A stretch of 64,000 nt of DNA, taken from positions 8,506,001-8,570,000 of the forward strand of contig NW_018343979.1 in the NCBI RefSeq assembly GCF_002099425.1, read 5' to 3'. Position numbers and translations under genes: made by a program. This DNA comes from Phascolarctos cinereus (Eukaryota; Chordata; Mammalia; Diprotodontia; Phascolarctidae). Below are positions 12,023 to 21,651 of this stretch, one piece after another (the first letter of the stretch is position 1; each line of letters opens with the position of its first letter). Under the pieces are notes generated by a model. That model had not been told where the DNA came from. It saw only the letters and a list, made by a program, of their open reading frames with translations, and searched no databases.

Positions 12023-12741
12023 TTAGCCTGGTAAGTCACAGTTAAAATCAAGTGGCAGAATCGTTCTTGACCCCACTCCTAAAATACAGAAGGACACAAT
12101 TTCCCACAGCCTCCCCTGCAGATGAGGAGAAGAGAGCACTCACTCCCTAGACAACTCCTGCTTTGTAGTGAGTGAATCATGGCAGGAACCCCTCTCTTGA
12201 TTTGGCTTCCAGCAACCTGCTGTGTCTCACTGATAGGCAGCACTGTTTCTGGAGGCTCCTTTGGTGTGTTCCATTTTACCTCTAGAAGCATCATCTGCTG
12301 AAGCTCCACCCCTTCCTGTTTATATACCTGCCCCTTAAGCTGTGGTTCACTATGTTTTTACCTAGTGGTGGCTGCCACCTGCTGGACATGTCACCTGTGC
12401 TGCTGTGGCTTCTTCCAAGCAGAAGCATACAAGCTCAAGTGGGTCTCAAGATTTTCTCATTTTTTCTTGACTCCCTGAAGCCCTGCCCAACTAGGGCAAG
12501 TCCTCTTGGAATAAGTTCCTTTCAATTCCTATATGTCCCCAGCAGGTAGCACCCAGGCAATAAAAGTTGAAATATGAATAAGCCAGCAAGGAATTTTTAA
12601 CAGCACTGGAGGGGTAGAGGGCAGAACTGGTGACATTTACCCTGTATTCCTGTTGGCATAGAAAAGGTTCTTTTACCATATCAAAGTTAGCCATGCTTCA
12701 TTGCCCTCTCAGCTCTGTGACCCTTTGGCTCTGCCATCATA
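12023..12741. other. GC-richer segment, possibly an old LTR
   Basis: A TATA-like 'gtttatatacctgcccc' near 12320 and a poly(A)-signal-like 'aataaaagttg' near 12560 lie in DNA that is GC-richer than its flanks. This is the arrangement of a retroviral-type LTR, but I cannot define its ends or family. Confidence 0.3.
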
Positions 12742-12985
12742 ATAATTAATAATAACAATAGCTAACATAATAAGTGTTTACTATATGGCAGGTACTACGC
12801 TAAGCACTTTCACAAATATTATTTCGTTTGATCCTCACAGCAATCCTGGGGAGTATATGCTACTATTGCCCTCATTTTACTTGCCCAGAGTCACACAGCT
12901 AATAAGTATATGAGACCAGATTTGAACTCAAGTCTTCCTGATTCCAGGCCCAGCACTCTATCTACTATGCCAACTAACTGCTCAC
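12742..12985 (-). mobile_element. MIR/MAR1-type SINE, antisense
   Basis: 'aataacaatagctaacataa', 'tttgatcctcacagcaatcc', 'gagtcacacagctaataagt' and the marsupial head end 'cagcactctatctactatgc'. Confidence 0.85.
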
Positions 12986-12989
12986 AATT

Positions 12990-13270
12990 CAGATGCCTTC
13001 TCACCTTTGAACTCCTCTCAATGCATGGTACCTTCACACTCTGGAACTTCCTTCAGCTATACCAGCTCTCTTTTCCACTGATGAGTTCTTTACAGGGACT
13101 TCCATTTTGGGGACAGGTCCATGATGGCCATGTTTCTTTCTCCATCTAGGTGTATTTCTGATTCTCTGGACTTTGCCATCATGCCCCCCTACTTTTCCCT
13201 TACCCCTGATTTTCAACTCTACTTTATGTAATTTTTTCCTTCATTTGAATATAAATTCATTGAGGTCACG
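12990..13270 (+). mobile_element. Possible L2 LINE 3' untranslated fragment, sense
   Basis: Pyrimidine-rich DNA ends in 'ttgaatataaattcattgag', resembling the 'actgtgagctccttgagg' segment of L2. Weak. Confidence 0.35.
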
Positions 13271-13564
13271 TATGACCTTGTTCCAAAAGAAGTTATGAAT
13301 GTGGATGACCAAGACATACAAAGACCTGACAAAAAGCCAGTATGGAGTTAACATGAAAGACACTGGTAGTCCCTAGAGAAATCCTTGCCTCAGAAGGTTA
13401 CCTCAGCCATACCAGCTGGAGCCTCAGATGAACTAGCCCCAGCTCAGTAAGTCTAGTACACATCCTTTTAGAAAGTAATGGCTTCCAATTCTGGAGCTAA
13501 ATAAAGGGTTATTCAGGTGGTGGAAAATCATGGAGCCTCCAAGATTCAAAATTAACTAAAATTA

Positions 13565-13660
13565 ATTGTATTTCTTTTTCCTTCCATTTGTACTCCCAAT
13601 GCCAAGTGCCTGGAATATATTAAGTTTTTAATAAATGTTTGTGCCTAGCTGCTTTGTCTT
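13565..13660 (+). mobile_element. L2 LINE 3' end, sense
   Basis: 'caagtgcctggaatatatta' followed by 'tttttaataaatgtttgt' is the L2 terminal sequence. The DNA between 13270 and 13565 is unassigned. Confidence 0.6.
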
Positions 13661-13814
13661 TCACCATCCTCCTTACATAAAATAATAGCTTCTCAAGTCT
13701 CTCCAAGACTAGTCAATGCTGTTGAAAATTACAAGTCAATATAGCTATCTTATAATGCTCATGAAGCTCTTTGAATCCATCAATTCCCAGTAATTCAAAA
13801 AATGTTTGTTAAAT

Positions 13815-13935
13815 CTATTCATTCATCTCCTCATTCAGTAAAAATGTATTGAATACTTACTATGTGCAGGAAACTGACCTGGGCACTGCAAATACAAATA
13901 AATAAAACATGGCCCCTTTTGTCAACATGCTTAAA
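13815..13935 (-). mobile_element. L2 LINE 3' end, antisense
   Basis: 'gaatacttactatgtgcagg', 'gggcactgcaaatacaaat' and 'ggcccctt' match the reversed L2 terminus. Confidence 0.7.
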
Positions 13936-14135
13936 ATACAAATGTTATGTCTGCAGATAATTCTAATGTAAAATTGACCATGTCTGATGCATAAAAGAGC
14001 TCCAAACAATATTCTATGAAAATTTCAAAGAAGGAGAGTACATTTCTCACTGGGGAAAAGCAAGCAAGGTTATGTGGAAAAGTGGCACCTATCAACAGGC
14101 AGAAATGATAGGAGAGTCTCTTCCAGGTATGGCAA

Positions 14136-14345
14136 TAACAGTAATAATAATAACAATAGATCACTGTTATGCAGGGTGTCCCAAAAGCCTTAGTGAGCTT
14201 TAAGCTTTTAAGCTATTAAGACTTTGGGGACCCTCTTTATAGTGCTTTAAAGTTTATGAAACACTTTCCTACCATGCTGAGAAGCGAGTAGTACAAGTAC
14301 TATTGGCCCCATTTTACAAATGTGGCAAAAGAAACTCAGGGAGGT
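14136..14345 (-). mobile_element. MIR/MAR1-type SINE, antisense, split by a MITE
   Basis: 'aataataataacaataga' before and 'tagtgctttaaagtttatg' after the MITE at 14170-14237, then 'ggccccattttacaaatgtg' and 'ggaggttaagt'. A second antisense SINE begins where its tRNA half would be. Confidence 0.75.
14170..14237. mobile_element. Mariner-type MITE, 68 bp
   Basis: Almost wholly palindromic: left end 'tgcagggtgtcccaaaag', right end 'ctttggggaccctctt', flanked by TA on both sides (14168-14169 and 14238-14239). This is the target preference of Tc1/mariner elements. It is inserted in an antisense SINE. A sister copy lies at 59203-59285. Confidence 0.75.
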
Positions 14346-14350
14346 TAAGT

Positions 14351-14528
14351 AATAATAACAGCTAGCATTTATATGGCACTTTAAGGTTTACAAAGTGCTT
14401 TACAATGATGATCTCATTTGATCCTAACGTCAACACTGCAAGGTAAGAGGTGTTATCCCCATAAGGATCAGGTCATATTTGAACTCAGGTCTTCCTGACT
14501 CCAGGCCCAGAGCTTTATCTACTATGCT
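14351..14528 (-). mobile_element. MAR1-type SINE, antisense
   Basis: 'aataataacagctagcattt', 'tttacaaagtgctttacaat', 'tttgaactcaggtcttcctg' and 'ccaggcccagagctttatct'. It is joined directly to the preceding antisense SINE. Confidence 0.85.
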
Positions 14529-14694
14529 TCACTGAATGTTTATTAAAAGAGAAATTATGTAACCAGAGATGTAACAAAAGCAATTATCTCTGGTAGCAGA
14601 ATAAAATTTGCATTGAAAGGGACAAAGAGATCAGTGAATAGGTTAGAAAAATATTTAAGGGAAGAAGTGATAACTTAACTAGGATGATAGCAAG

Positions 14695-14830
14695 AACAAT
14701 AATAATAGCTGACATTTATATAGAACTTTCAATGTTTAATATACATGATCTAATTTGATATTCACAACAACACTATGAGTTAAGTGCTATAGGAAATATC
14801 ATCCTCACTTTACAGAAACTGAGGGAAAAT
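14695..14830 (-). mobile_element. MIR/MAR1-type SINE fragment, antisense
   Basis: 'aataatagctgacatttata', 'ttcacaacaacactatgag' and 'actttacagaaactgaggg'. The tRNA-like half is missing. Confidence 0.75.
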
Positions 14831-14964
14831 CTCAAAACTTATATTGGCTTATGTCTAGGTTCACCCTTTTGAAAGAGATCCGTTCTATAAATGCACTCAA
14901 TGCACAAAGTAGATAAAGTTTAGGATAGCTATTTACTAAAAAGAAATAATTAAATGAACAAATG

Positions 14965-15085
14965 AATACATGAGAGAAAGCATTTATTAAGTACTTTATG
15001 CAAAGCACTGTTGGTACAAATTAAAAAGTAAGACAGTCCCTGCTCTCAAGGAGCTCACATTCTATTAGGGAAAGACAATATATGG
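14965..15085 (-). mobile_element. L2 LINE 3' end, antisense
   Basis: 'gcatttattaagtactttat', 'gacagtccctgctctcaagg' and 'gagctcacattctattaggg'. A good match to the reversed L2 terminus. Confidence 0.75.
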
Positions 15086-15599
15086 TATTTCTTAATAAAT
15101 AATTAACCTATTTCTCCCCAAATTCTTTGTTGATATTTAAAACATTAAACACTTTGAAACATTTTCTAGGACTTCTAAACAAGTATTTCGTTTTCATTTT
15201 AGCTCTTCACTGCCCTAGCAACTCACAGTCTATATCTGCCAAGCCATTTCATGATTTAGGCTCACCCTTTCAGTGATAGTCATCTTCTCATCCAATAAGT
15301 TGTTTTAGATGTCTTCTCCCGCTGCCAAGCAAATGGACCTCTCAAGTTCCAGGTTTGCTGCCAAGGGTTGCCAATCAGTTACCTGTGCTCAGGGCTAAAA
15401 CACAAAGCACTTGAGGTTAGGTCTTAGTCCTTTCTGAGCTGGCAATATGGTCCTCTCCCACTACTTAGTGGAAGTCTGAGGGAGAGAGTCCTGAACACTC
15501 AAAAGACAGAGGAAAGCTAGCAAAAACGATTTCCCCTTTTAAGGTGACAGAGCACATACAGCTCTTCTTGCTCAGTCCTTTTTGACAGAGTCCCCAGCT
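15086..15599. other. Unassigned DNA
   Basis: No exon, RNA gene or repeat family recognised. Confidence 0.35.
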
Positions 15600-15830
15600 C
15601 CAAGGAGGGAGGATGTACACTTAGGGATCAAACAGAAGGGGCTCACAGGAAGGAGCCAGGGCATATGTATTACTGAAAGGGGCCTAGCTCCAGGAGTAGC
15701 ACATGTGTTACCAGAAGGGAGCCATGGCACATGCTGCCCTATAGGGGCTCAGCGCCAAGGATAGAACACGTGCAACCAGAAGGAACACAAGATGCATCAT
15801 GCCCTGGAATGGGCCAAGCTCCAGATATCC
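15600..15830. repeat. Decayed minisatellite, unit about 65 bp
   Basis: Two clear units lie at 15686-15750 and 15751-15816, each with 'ag(c/t)(g/t)cca', 'cac(g/a)tg', 'accagaagg' and 'gccct' in the same order. There are shorter, more diverged units upstream and the start of another at 15817. The purine-rich + strand keeps 60- and 75-codon frames open by chance. Confidence 0.65.
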
Positions 15831-16024
15831 TCTTCACAGAGGACTGTCAAAGATTCCTAAGGATATCGCAAATACGAAGAGTTATATGGGTGTTTCGTGT
15901 GGTGATTGATGTGATATTTACACTTAGGATTGTGACAGACATACTTATCTTCCAATGAAGGTATAGTCTGCAGTCTCAGGAGCTGGAGTGGATGAACTTC
16001 GGGAAAGGATGGACACAGACCTAG

Positions 16025-16318
16025 GGTAATACTAGTAATGATAATGATAATAATAATAGTAATGATAGTAACGATAAGAGTAGTAATAAATAATTGACAT
16101 TTATATCATGCTTTAAATTTGCAAAGTACTTCAAATATATCATCTAATCCTCAAAACAATCCTGTGAGATAAGTACCAATATTATCCCCATTTTACAGAA
16201 GAGGGAATGAGGCTGAGAGAGATATTGTGACTTGCTGAGAGTCACATTAGTGATTGCCAGAAGCAGGATTCAAACCACATTCCAAGTCTAGCACTCTGCC
16301 CACTGTATCACTCTTATT
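16025..16318 (-). mobile_element. MIR/MAR1-type SINE, antisense, with expanded (AAT)n-like tail
   Basis: Imperfect 'aataataatagtaatgatag' tail, 'ttgacatttatatcatgc', 'attttacagaagaggg' and 'aggattcaaaccacattcc'. Confidence 0.8.
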
Positions 16319-17244
16319 ATTTTTCTATAAAATGTTAAGTGAAAGGTCATGCCTTCATTAGATACCAATCGGTTTTCTTATGTTTTCTAGACCCCTGTGG
16401 AGGCTCAATCCAATAAACTTAGAACACATATAATATCCTGCCCCCGAAAGGACAGTCAGATAAAATAATATTCATTTTGGGGCCTGTAAGCTTGGTCCCT
16501 GGGTGTTATAATCTTATCAAAAATATTCACAAAAGATTATAATTCAAAGGGAAAATAACATGACCGACACATAGAAAAATCAAGATCTGATGATGTTACA
16601 GTCTTATGAAATATAACTTAATTTGGGCCTCCATTTTCCCACTGAGCCTCACCAGAACTAATAAGTGGTATTCTTTGGTGAATCAGAGCTTCAGTACTGA
16701 CTTTATCTTGTGGTTACATTATAAGAAATAATGTGAATTGTTTTGATTTCTTAGTCCCCACAATCTAAGCCTCTTAAAAATAACAAAATTCCACAAAGGA
16801 GAAGGAAAAAATAAATCTCAGAGAAATTTGGAAAGAACAGTATCAACTTTTTATAGCAATCATAAGAAAATCATCTACATTTGTATCAAATATCAGGTTT
16901 CCAGCCCAGGAAAAGAAAACTGCAGTACCTGCCATTTTAAATTACTCCCTGTCATGTTTTTATTCTTCCTCCTCCCCCGGGATGCTAACGTCTTGAAGAA
17001 ATATGTGTGCGCACTGAAAATATTTCCTGAAGTCAGTGGATTCCATATGTTCCTAGGGAAACAAATGATTCACTCCGTGGGTCATTCTTGGCGACATTTC
17101 GATCCTCTAATCAGTACATTTGGGCCCTGTGCAGTTGGAATTTTCAGGGCTTTCTTATGTAGGCTTTGGATAGAAGAAATGAAAAATTTTGACCTATCAG
17201 AAGTTTCATTAGGATAAGGCTGCCTTTCCCCTGCCAATATTTAG
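16319..17244. other. Repeat-free stretch, 129-codon chance frame
   Basis: About 0.9 kb without a recognisable repeat. A + frame at 16828-17217 (129 codons, starting MERTVSTFYS) has no domain or compositional signature that I recognise. It may be chance or may overlie conserved noncoding DNA. Confidence 0.4.
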
Positions 17245-18050
17245 GAAAATCTGTGTATACATATATGTAAGTGTGGGTATATACATAAATGTGTATATGT
17301 GCATATATATGTGGGCAGATATACATACACATTTACCATATGTATATATTAAGTACATATGATCTCTAAGTATTAGATGAAGAAATCAAAGCAAATATTA
17401 AACCCTCTGTAAAAACAGTTTAGACAAATCCGTATTATATGTGTATATGTATGCATATACACATGCATGCATGTATATATGGCATATATATTAAGCACAA
17501 ACACTAGGCAATAGGATGAGGAACTCAAAGTAACTCTATTAGATCATTTGTAAAAAGATATTTGTTTTGGCTAGGCAATGGGGTTAAGTGACTTGTTCAG
17601 GGTCACACAGCTAGTAAGTGTTATGTGTCTGAGGCTGGATTTGAACTCAGGTCCTCCTGAGTCCAGGGCTGGTGCTCTAACCACTGTACCACCCAGCTGC
17701 CCCAGAAGAGATTTTTTTAAAAAAACTATTTAAGCAAACATATATATATATTATATATGTACATGTGCATGTATGTGTATATGTATTCATGCATACATGT
17801 ACAACATACAGATATATTAAGCACAGACTATCACTAGGTAATAGGATGAAGAAATCAAAGCAACTCTGATAGACTATCTATAAAAAAAGACTAAGGAAAT
17901 GTGTATATACATATGTGTATGCATATATGCATGTATGTATATATACATGCATGCATGGCTTAAATGTTAAGCACAAACTAACACTAGGTAATAGGATAAG
18001 GAAATCAAAGCAACTCTATTAGACCATGTATAAGAAGAGACAAGCAACAA
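17245..18050. repeat. Tandem array, four units of about 145-170 bp
   Basis: Each unit has a variable TATATG/CATGCA-rich part followed by a conserved part: 'attaagcacaaac', 'actagg(c/t)aataggatgag', 'aaatcaaagcaactct' and a 'tagac/tca(t/c)' plus A-run. The conserved parts start near 17348, 17491, 17817 and 17968. The long third interval is due to a SINE at 17563-17703. I do not recognise the unit. Confidence 0.85.
17563..17703 (-). mobile_element. WSINE1-like short SINE, antisense, within the tandem array
   Basis: 'ggctaggcaatggggttaag', 'cagggtcacacagctagtaa', 'ttgaactcaggtcctcctga' and 'accacccagctgcccc'. Same short form as 41582, 52494 and 56693. Confidence 0.9.
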
Positions 18051-18574
18051 GATGCAATTCAAAGGGAGATTGTCGATGTAATGTGGAGCCTTATTTAATA
18101 GTTATCCCTATTTAGCAGTGGCTAAAGAACAGTCCCAGGACTATAGAACTGTTCTTTTTTCCCCTGTGCAAACCATGCACCCAGATTGAAAGGAGACCTT
18201 TTAGCTCACTTCAGAAAAGTCAAATGACCACTGGATGAGTATGTCTTTGGGCCTGTGATGCATTAAAAAAAAAAAAAGATTCTAAGTGTTATTACCATAA
18301 TCGCTGAACTGGTGTCAGCAACAACCGATATTTGTTATTTTTATTTGAGGGTAGGGGGTGGGACTAGATAAAGTGCTAACACCAGTTTCTAAGTCAAACA
18401 GCACAAAATAGAAGAATTAGGGCTAGAGAGAGAGAGCACACACAAAAGAAGGAGGAAGAGATGCTACCGAGTAGTTCACTCAGATAAGCTGACAACTAGC
18501 AGTTCAAAATATTTTTGGTCTCTGGGTTTCTGGGGCATTAAGTCCAAAAGAGAAACATATAAATTTATATAGTT
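18051..18574. other. Unassigned DNA
   Basis: Contains an A-run near 18265 that could be a retroposon tail, and a GAGA run near 18425. No gene or named repeat. Confidence 0.4.
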
Positions 18575-18706
18575 TTTTTATTTCTTCTTTCTTTCCTCTC
18601 TTTCTCCCTTCCTTTCTCATTTCCTTCCCTCCATTCCTTTCTTCTTTCTTTTCTTCCCTCCTTCCTTCCCTGCCTTCTTTCTTTCCTTCCTTTCTCCCTT
18701 CCTTCT
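18575..18706. repeat. Polypyrimidine (CTTT/CCTT)n tract
   Basis: Interrupted 'tttcttctttctttcctctc' type repeat. It explains the lysine/glutamate-rich minus frame at 18504-18809. Confidence 0.95.
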
Positions 18707-18784
18707 TTGACAAATGAAAATGTGAAAAGTCATTTGCAAAGAAAAAGTATTTCCTGGAAATAAAAAGATGGGCTTGAAAATCAG

Positions 18785-18955
18785 GAATGTGTGACACAGG
18801 GAAGATCATATTGTCCTAACCTCTGGCCTCAGTTTCCTCATCAAGGATATTACCATCTACCTCATAGGACTGTTGATTAGGTCAAATTAGATCATGCTAT
18901 GAAAAGCACTTTGTAGTGCTTTCAAGTACTGTCTATATAAATGTTAGTCATTTGA
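18785..18955 (+). mobile_element. MIR-type SINE, sense, 3' part
   Basis: 'tggcctcagtttcctcatca', 'acctcataggactgttgatt' and 'tatataaatgttagtcattt'. Confidence 0.7.
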
Positions 18956-18967
18956 GGGGAGAGGGAG

Positions 18968-19165
18968 AAGGTCTAGACTTGTGATATCATTGGTATAGAA
19001 AACTCGTAGTGAAAAAATTCTCTCTACCAATGCAGATCAGCAATTTCTCTGCAACTTATAGTCTTAGAGAGTTGCCTGGGACACGAGTGACTTTCTTAGG
19101 CAGGATTTGAACCCATGCTTTCTGATTTTGAGGATTGCTTTCTCTCCACTACGCTATGCTCCCTT
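18968..19165 (-). mobile_element. 'SINE X' family copy, antisense, best preserved
   Basis: 'tctagacttgtgatatcatt', 'ctctctaccaatgcagatca', 'gcaacttatagtcttagaga', then an antisense tRNA-like end 'ggatttgaacccatgc'. Used here as the reference for the family. Confidence 0.75.
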
Positions 19166-20004
19166 TTATTATCATATCATTGCTATTGCTATTATTATGA
19201 GGCCTTGTATAAAGAATATTGGATAACACAGTAGGCAATATCCGTCAACGACATTTTACCAAAGATTCAATGTTCAAATAAATTGTTCAATATAAACATT
19301 TCATGTTTATATTGAATTCGAAGTATTCAAATAAATATTTCTTTTATTTACCCTCTATGAAGGCTGACAAGCTAATGTATTTATGGATCAGGCTCTTATT
19401 AAGCCCATGGCACTATACTGTGCGTGTACTACTCAGTGATTGCCAATTAAGTCCCCAGGAATTTCTATCCATTACATCACAGCCTTAGCAGTCATCAGCT
19501 CAGTCTTGGCAATCTTGAAGCAAGTAAACAACATGGGAAGGGGTGGGAGGAGGGAAGGGAAAGAAGGAAGGAAACTGAGCCCAGAAACAGGTTGAAGTTC
19601 CTTCACAAATAGAAAAAAAATATTCCAGAAACTTGAAATGTAATTTCCAGAAACCCAGCCTATTTGGGAGCTCAATCCCCTAAACTGATTATTATCTCTG
19701 CCTCCCTCTGTGAAAGGATGGGTGTTTTCTTTTCATTTGTTCAAATTGCTAATACCTGCTTTATACTAGAGCTCTGACCCGAGATCTCTAAGACCTTAAA
19801 ATATGTCTAATAAATATTTCATGGATGTGTTCTAAAATTCTTGTAAGATATTGCATACAACGTACATACCAGGAACCAAGCAACTGCAGTTGGCTATCTG
19901 CCCATGACAAAGATTATATAAAACATGTAAATGTTTCTGTACTTCCTAAAGCATCAAAGACAGTGTTGTCCCCCCAACCCCTGCCCCGTCCTCTACCTAT
20001 ACTC
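19166..20004. other. Unassigned DNA
   Basis: No exon or repeat recognised. A purine-rich patch lies near 19540-19580. Confidence 0.35.
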
Positions 20005-20196
20005 CAGGGGTTTAAACATTTTTGATATCATGGACTTCTTTGACCATCTGGTGAGACTTATAGATCCTTCTCAGAATAATGTTTCTAAATACATAAAACA
20101 TAATAGATTAATCATGAAAGAAACCAATTATTTAAAAAAGTTCTCGCAATATTTTTTAAAACATAATTTCATAGACCCCCAGGTTCCAAATCCCTC
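20005..20196. mobile_element. hAT-type MITE
   Basis: Left end 'caggggtttaaacattttt', then 'atcatggacttctttgacc' and 'tctcagaataatgtttcta'; right end 'caggttccaaatccctc'. The flanking 8-mers 'ctatactc' and 'ctctgctc' match at 6 of 8, as expected for an aged hAT target duplication. A related antisense copy lies at 51097. Confidence 0.65.
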
Positions 20197-20359
20197 CTCT
20201 GCTCCCTTTGGACTCTCTATATACGTATTTTTCCAATAGAGTTTGAATTATTGTTTGCCAAGATCATTGCAAATAAAAGTTATAACTAAATTTAAAAATA
20301 TATATGTAAATATGCTTACTTGCATATATGTATATATAGACATGTAAGTATATATTTAG

Positions 20360-20439
20360 GCTATAAGTTCCATTTGGACAGGGACTATAGCTAAGCTTAG
20401 CTCTAGATCTCTTAGAACCTAGTATAGTTAATTATACAT
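20360..20439 (+). mobile_element. L2 LINE 3' end fragment, sense
   Basis: 'ctataagttccatttggaca' and 'gggactatagc' resemble the L2 terminal 'gtgagctccttgagggcag' segment. Confidence 0.45.
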
Positions 20440-20673
20440 TTGTTGTTCAGTCATTTCAATTGTATCCAACTCTTTGTGAACCTATTTGGGGTTTTCTTGA
20501 CAAAGATACTGCAGTGATTTGCCATTTCCTTCTCCAGATGAGGAACCTGAGGCAAACAGGGTTAAGTGACTTGCCCAGGGTCACACAGCTAATAAGTACC
20601 TGAGACTGGATTTGAATTCAGGTCTTCCTAATTCCAGGCCCAGCACTGTATCCTCTGTGCCACCTAGCTGCCT
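20440..20673 (-). mobile_element. MAR1-type SINE, antisense, full length
   Basis: 'ttgttgttcagtcatttcaa', 'tttggggttttcttgacaaa', 'gccatttccttctccagatg', 'acttgcccagggtcacacag' and 'tgtgccacctagctgcc'. All modules of the marsupial family are present. Confidence 0.92.
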
Positions 20674-20944
20674 CAGTTGTGCACAGTAGGCACTTAAGTA
20701 TTTAATTGAATTAAGCACATAATTTTTTGCCACTGATAGTATTTATTCCATGAATTTTTTCTTTTCTGTAAATACTAGATATTCTGGAATAGCTGGGATT
20801 TGGCAGGTCTCCTTATTGCTTAGCGTAGCATTTACACTCAGAAAAATCATGACTTTTGAACCAAATCCAAAAGCTTTTAAGCTTTTAGTAACATACACCC
20901 TGTTTAAAACAACCATGTAGTATTTCCACTTGGAGTTGTATGGT

Positions 20945-21128
20945 CATGCATTTAGAGCCAAAGGGGACTTAGGGTCATCCAGTCCAAACTCCTTATTTTG
21001 CAGATAAAGAAACTGATGCTCTCCAAAAGAAAGCCAAGTAAACTTGTCAAGGTCATGCAAGGCTTAGAGGGTGAGCTGGAACTTGAATCAAGGTCCTCTG
21101 AATCCAAAATTCATTACACTGCACAACA
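20945..21128 (-). mobile_element. MIR3/Ther-type SINE, antisense
   Basis: 'catttagagccaaaggggac', 'ggtcatccagtccaaactcc', 'aacttgaatcaaggtcctct' and 'ttcattacactgcacaac'. Confidence 0.7.
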
Positions 21129-21232
21129 CTTTGGTTCATTTGTATTTTTTCTTCTTGAGCTTTCAGCAATATCTGACACAAATGATTATCCTTTCTTGAA
21201 AATCATGTTATCCATGCTTCTGATTTCTCCTG

Positions 21233-21234
<2 letters not shown>

Positions 21235-21299
<65 letters not shown>

Positions 21300-21390
21300 A
21301 TCTGACTGTATCCCTGGCTCTGGCTTTTTGTCTCTGACTCATTCTCCCTATCTCTGTCTCTGTCTGTCTTCCTGTCTATCTCTCTCTGTT
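21235..21390. repeat. (CT)n then degenerate TCTG/TCTC repeat
   Basis: Uninterrupted CT to about 21295, then imperfect 'tctgtctgtcttcctgtc'. It accounts for the serine/leucine-rich 188-codon + frame at 20998-21564. Confidence 0.95.
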
Positions 21391-21499
21391 TCTTCTTTGT
21401 TTAGTCACTGGCCTGTACTATTTTTCCCATCCGGTAACTGTAAGCATGCACCCATACTGAGTCCTTGGCCTTCCGCAACTCTTTCAATATATACTTTCT

Positions 21500-21651
21500 T
21501 CAATGGAAAAATTATATATGCATATTATGTATACATATATACATATACTTTGAAATATGTATAAATATGAATATGAACTGTATATTTTGTATTACATGCT
21601 GTGTAACATATTTATATGTGTGTGTACATACATACATGTGTGTGTATATAT
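21500..21651. repeat. TATA/TGTA-rich degenerate repeat
   Basis: Alternating 'tatgtatacatatatacata' and 'gtgtgtgtacatacata' type sequence. It lies directly beside the 3' end of the 7SL pseudogene and may include its expanded tail. Confidence 0.8.

Noticed and set aside
18504-18809. 101-codon minus frame rich in K/E/G/R
   Set aside because: Translation of a CTTT/CCTT polypyrimidine tract.
20998-21564. 188-codon plus-strand frame, the longest in the window
   Set aside because: Its centre is a (CT)n microsatellite translated as serine-leucine repeats, its start is in an antisense SINE and its end in TA-rich repeat.
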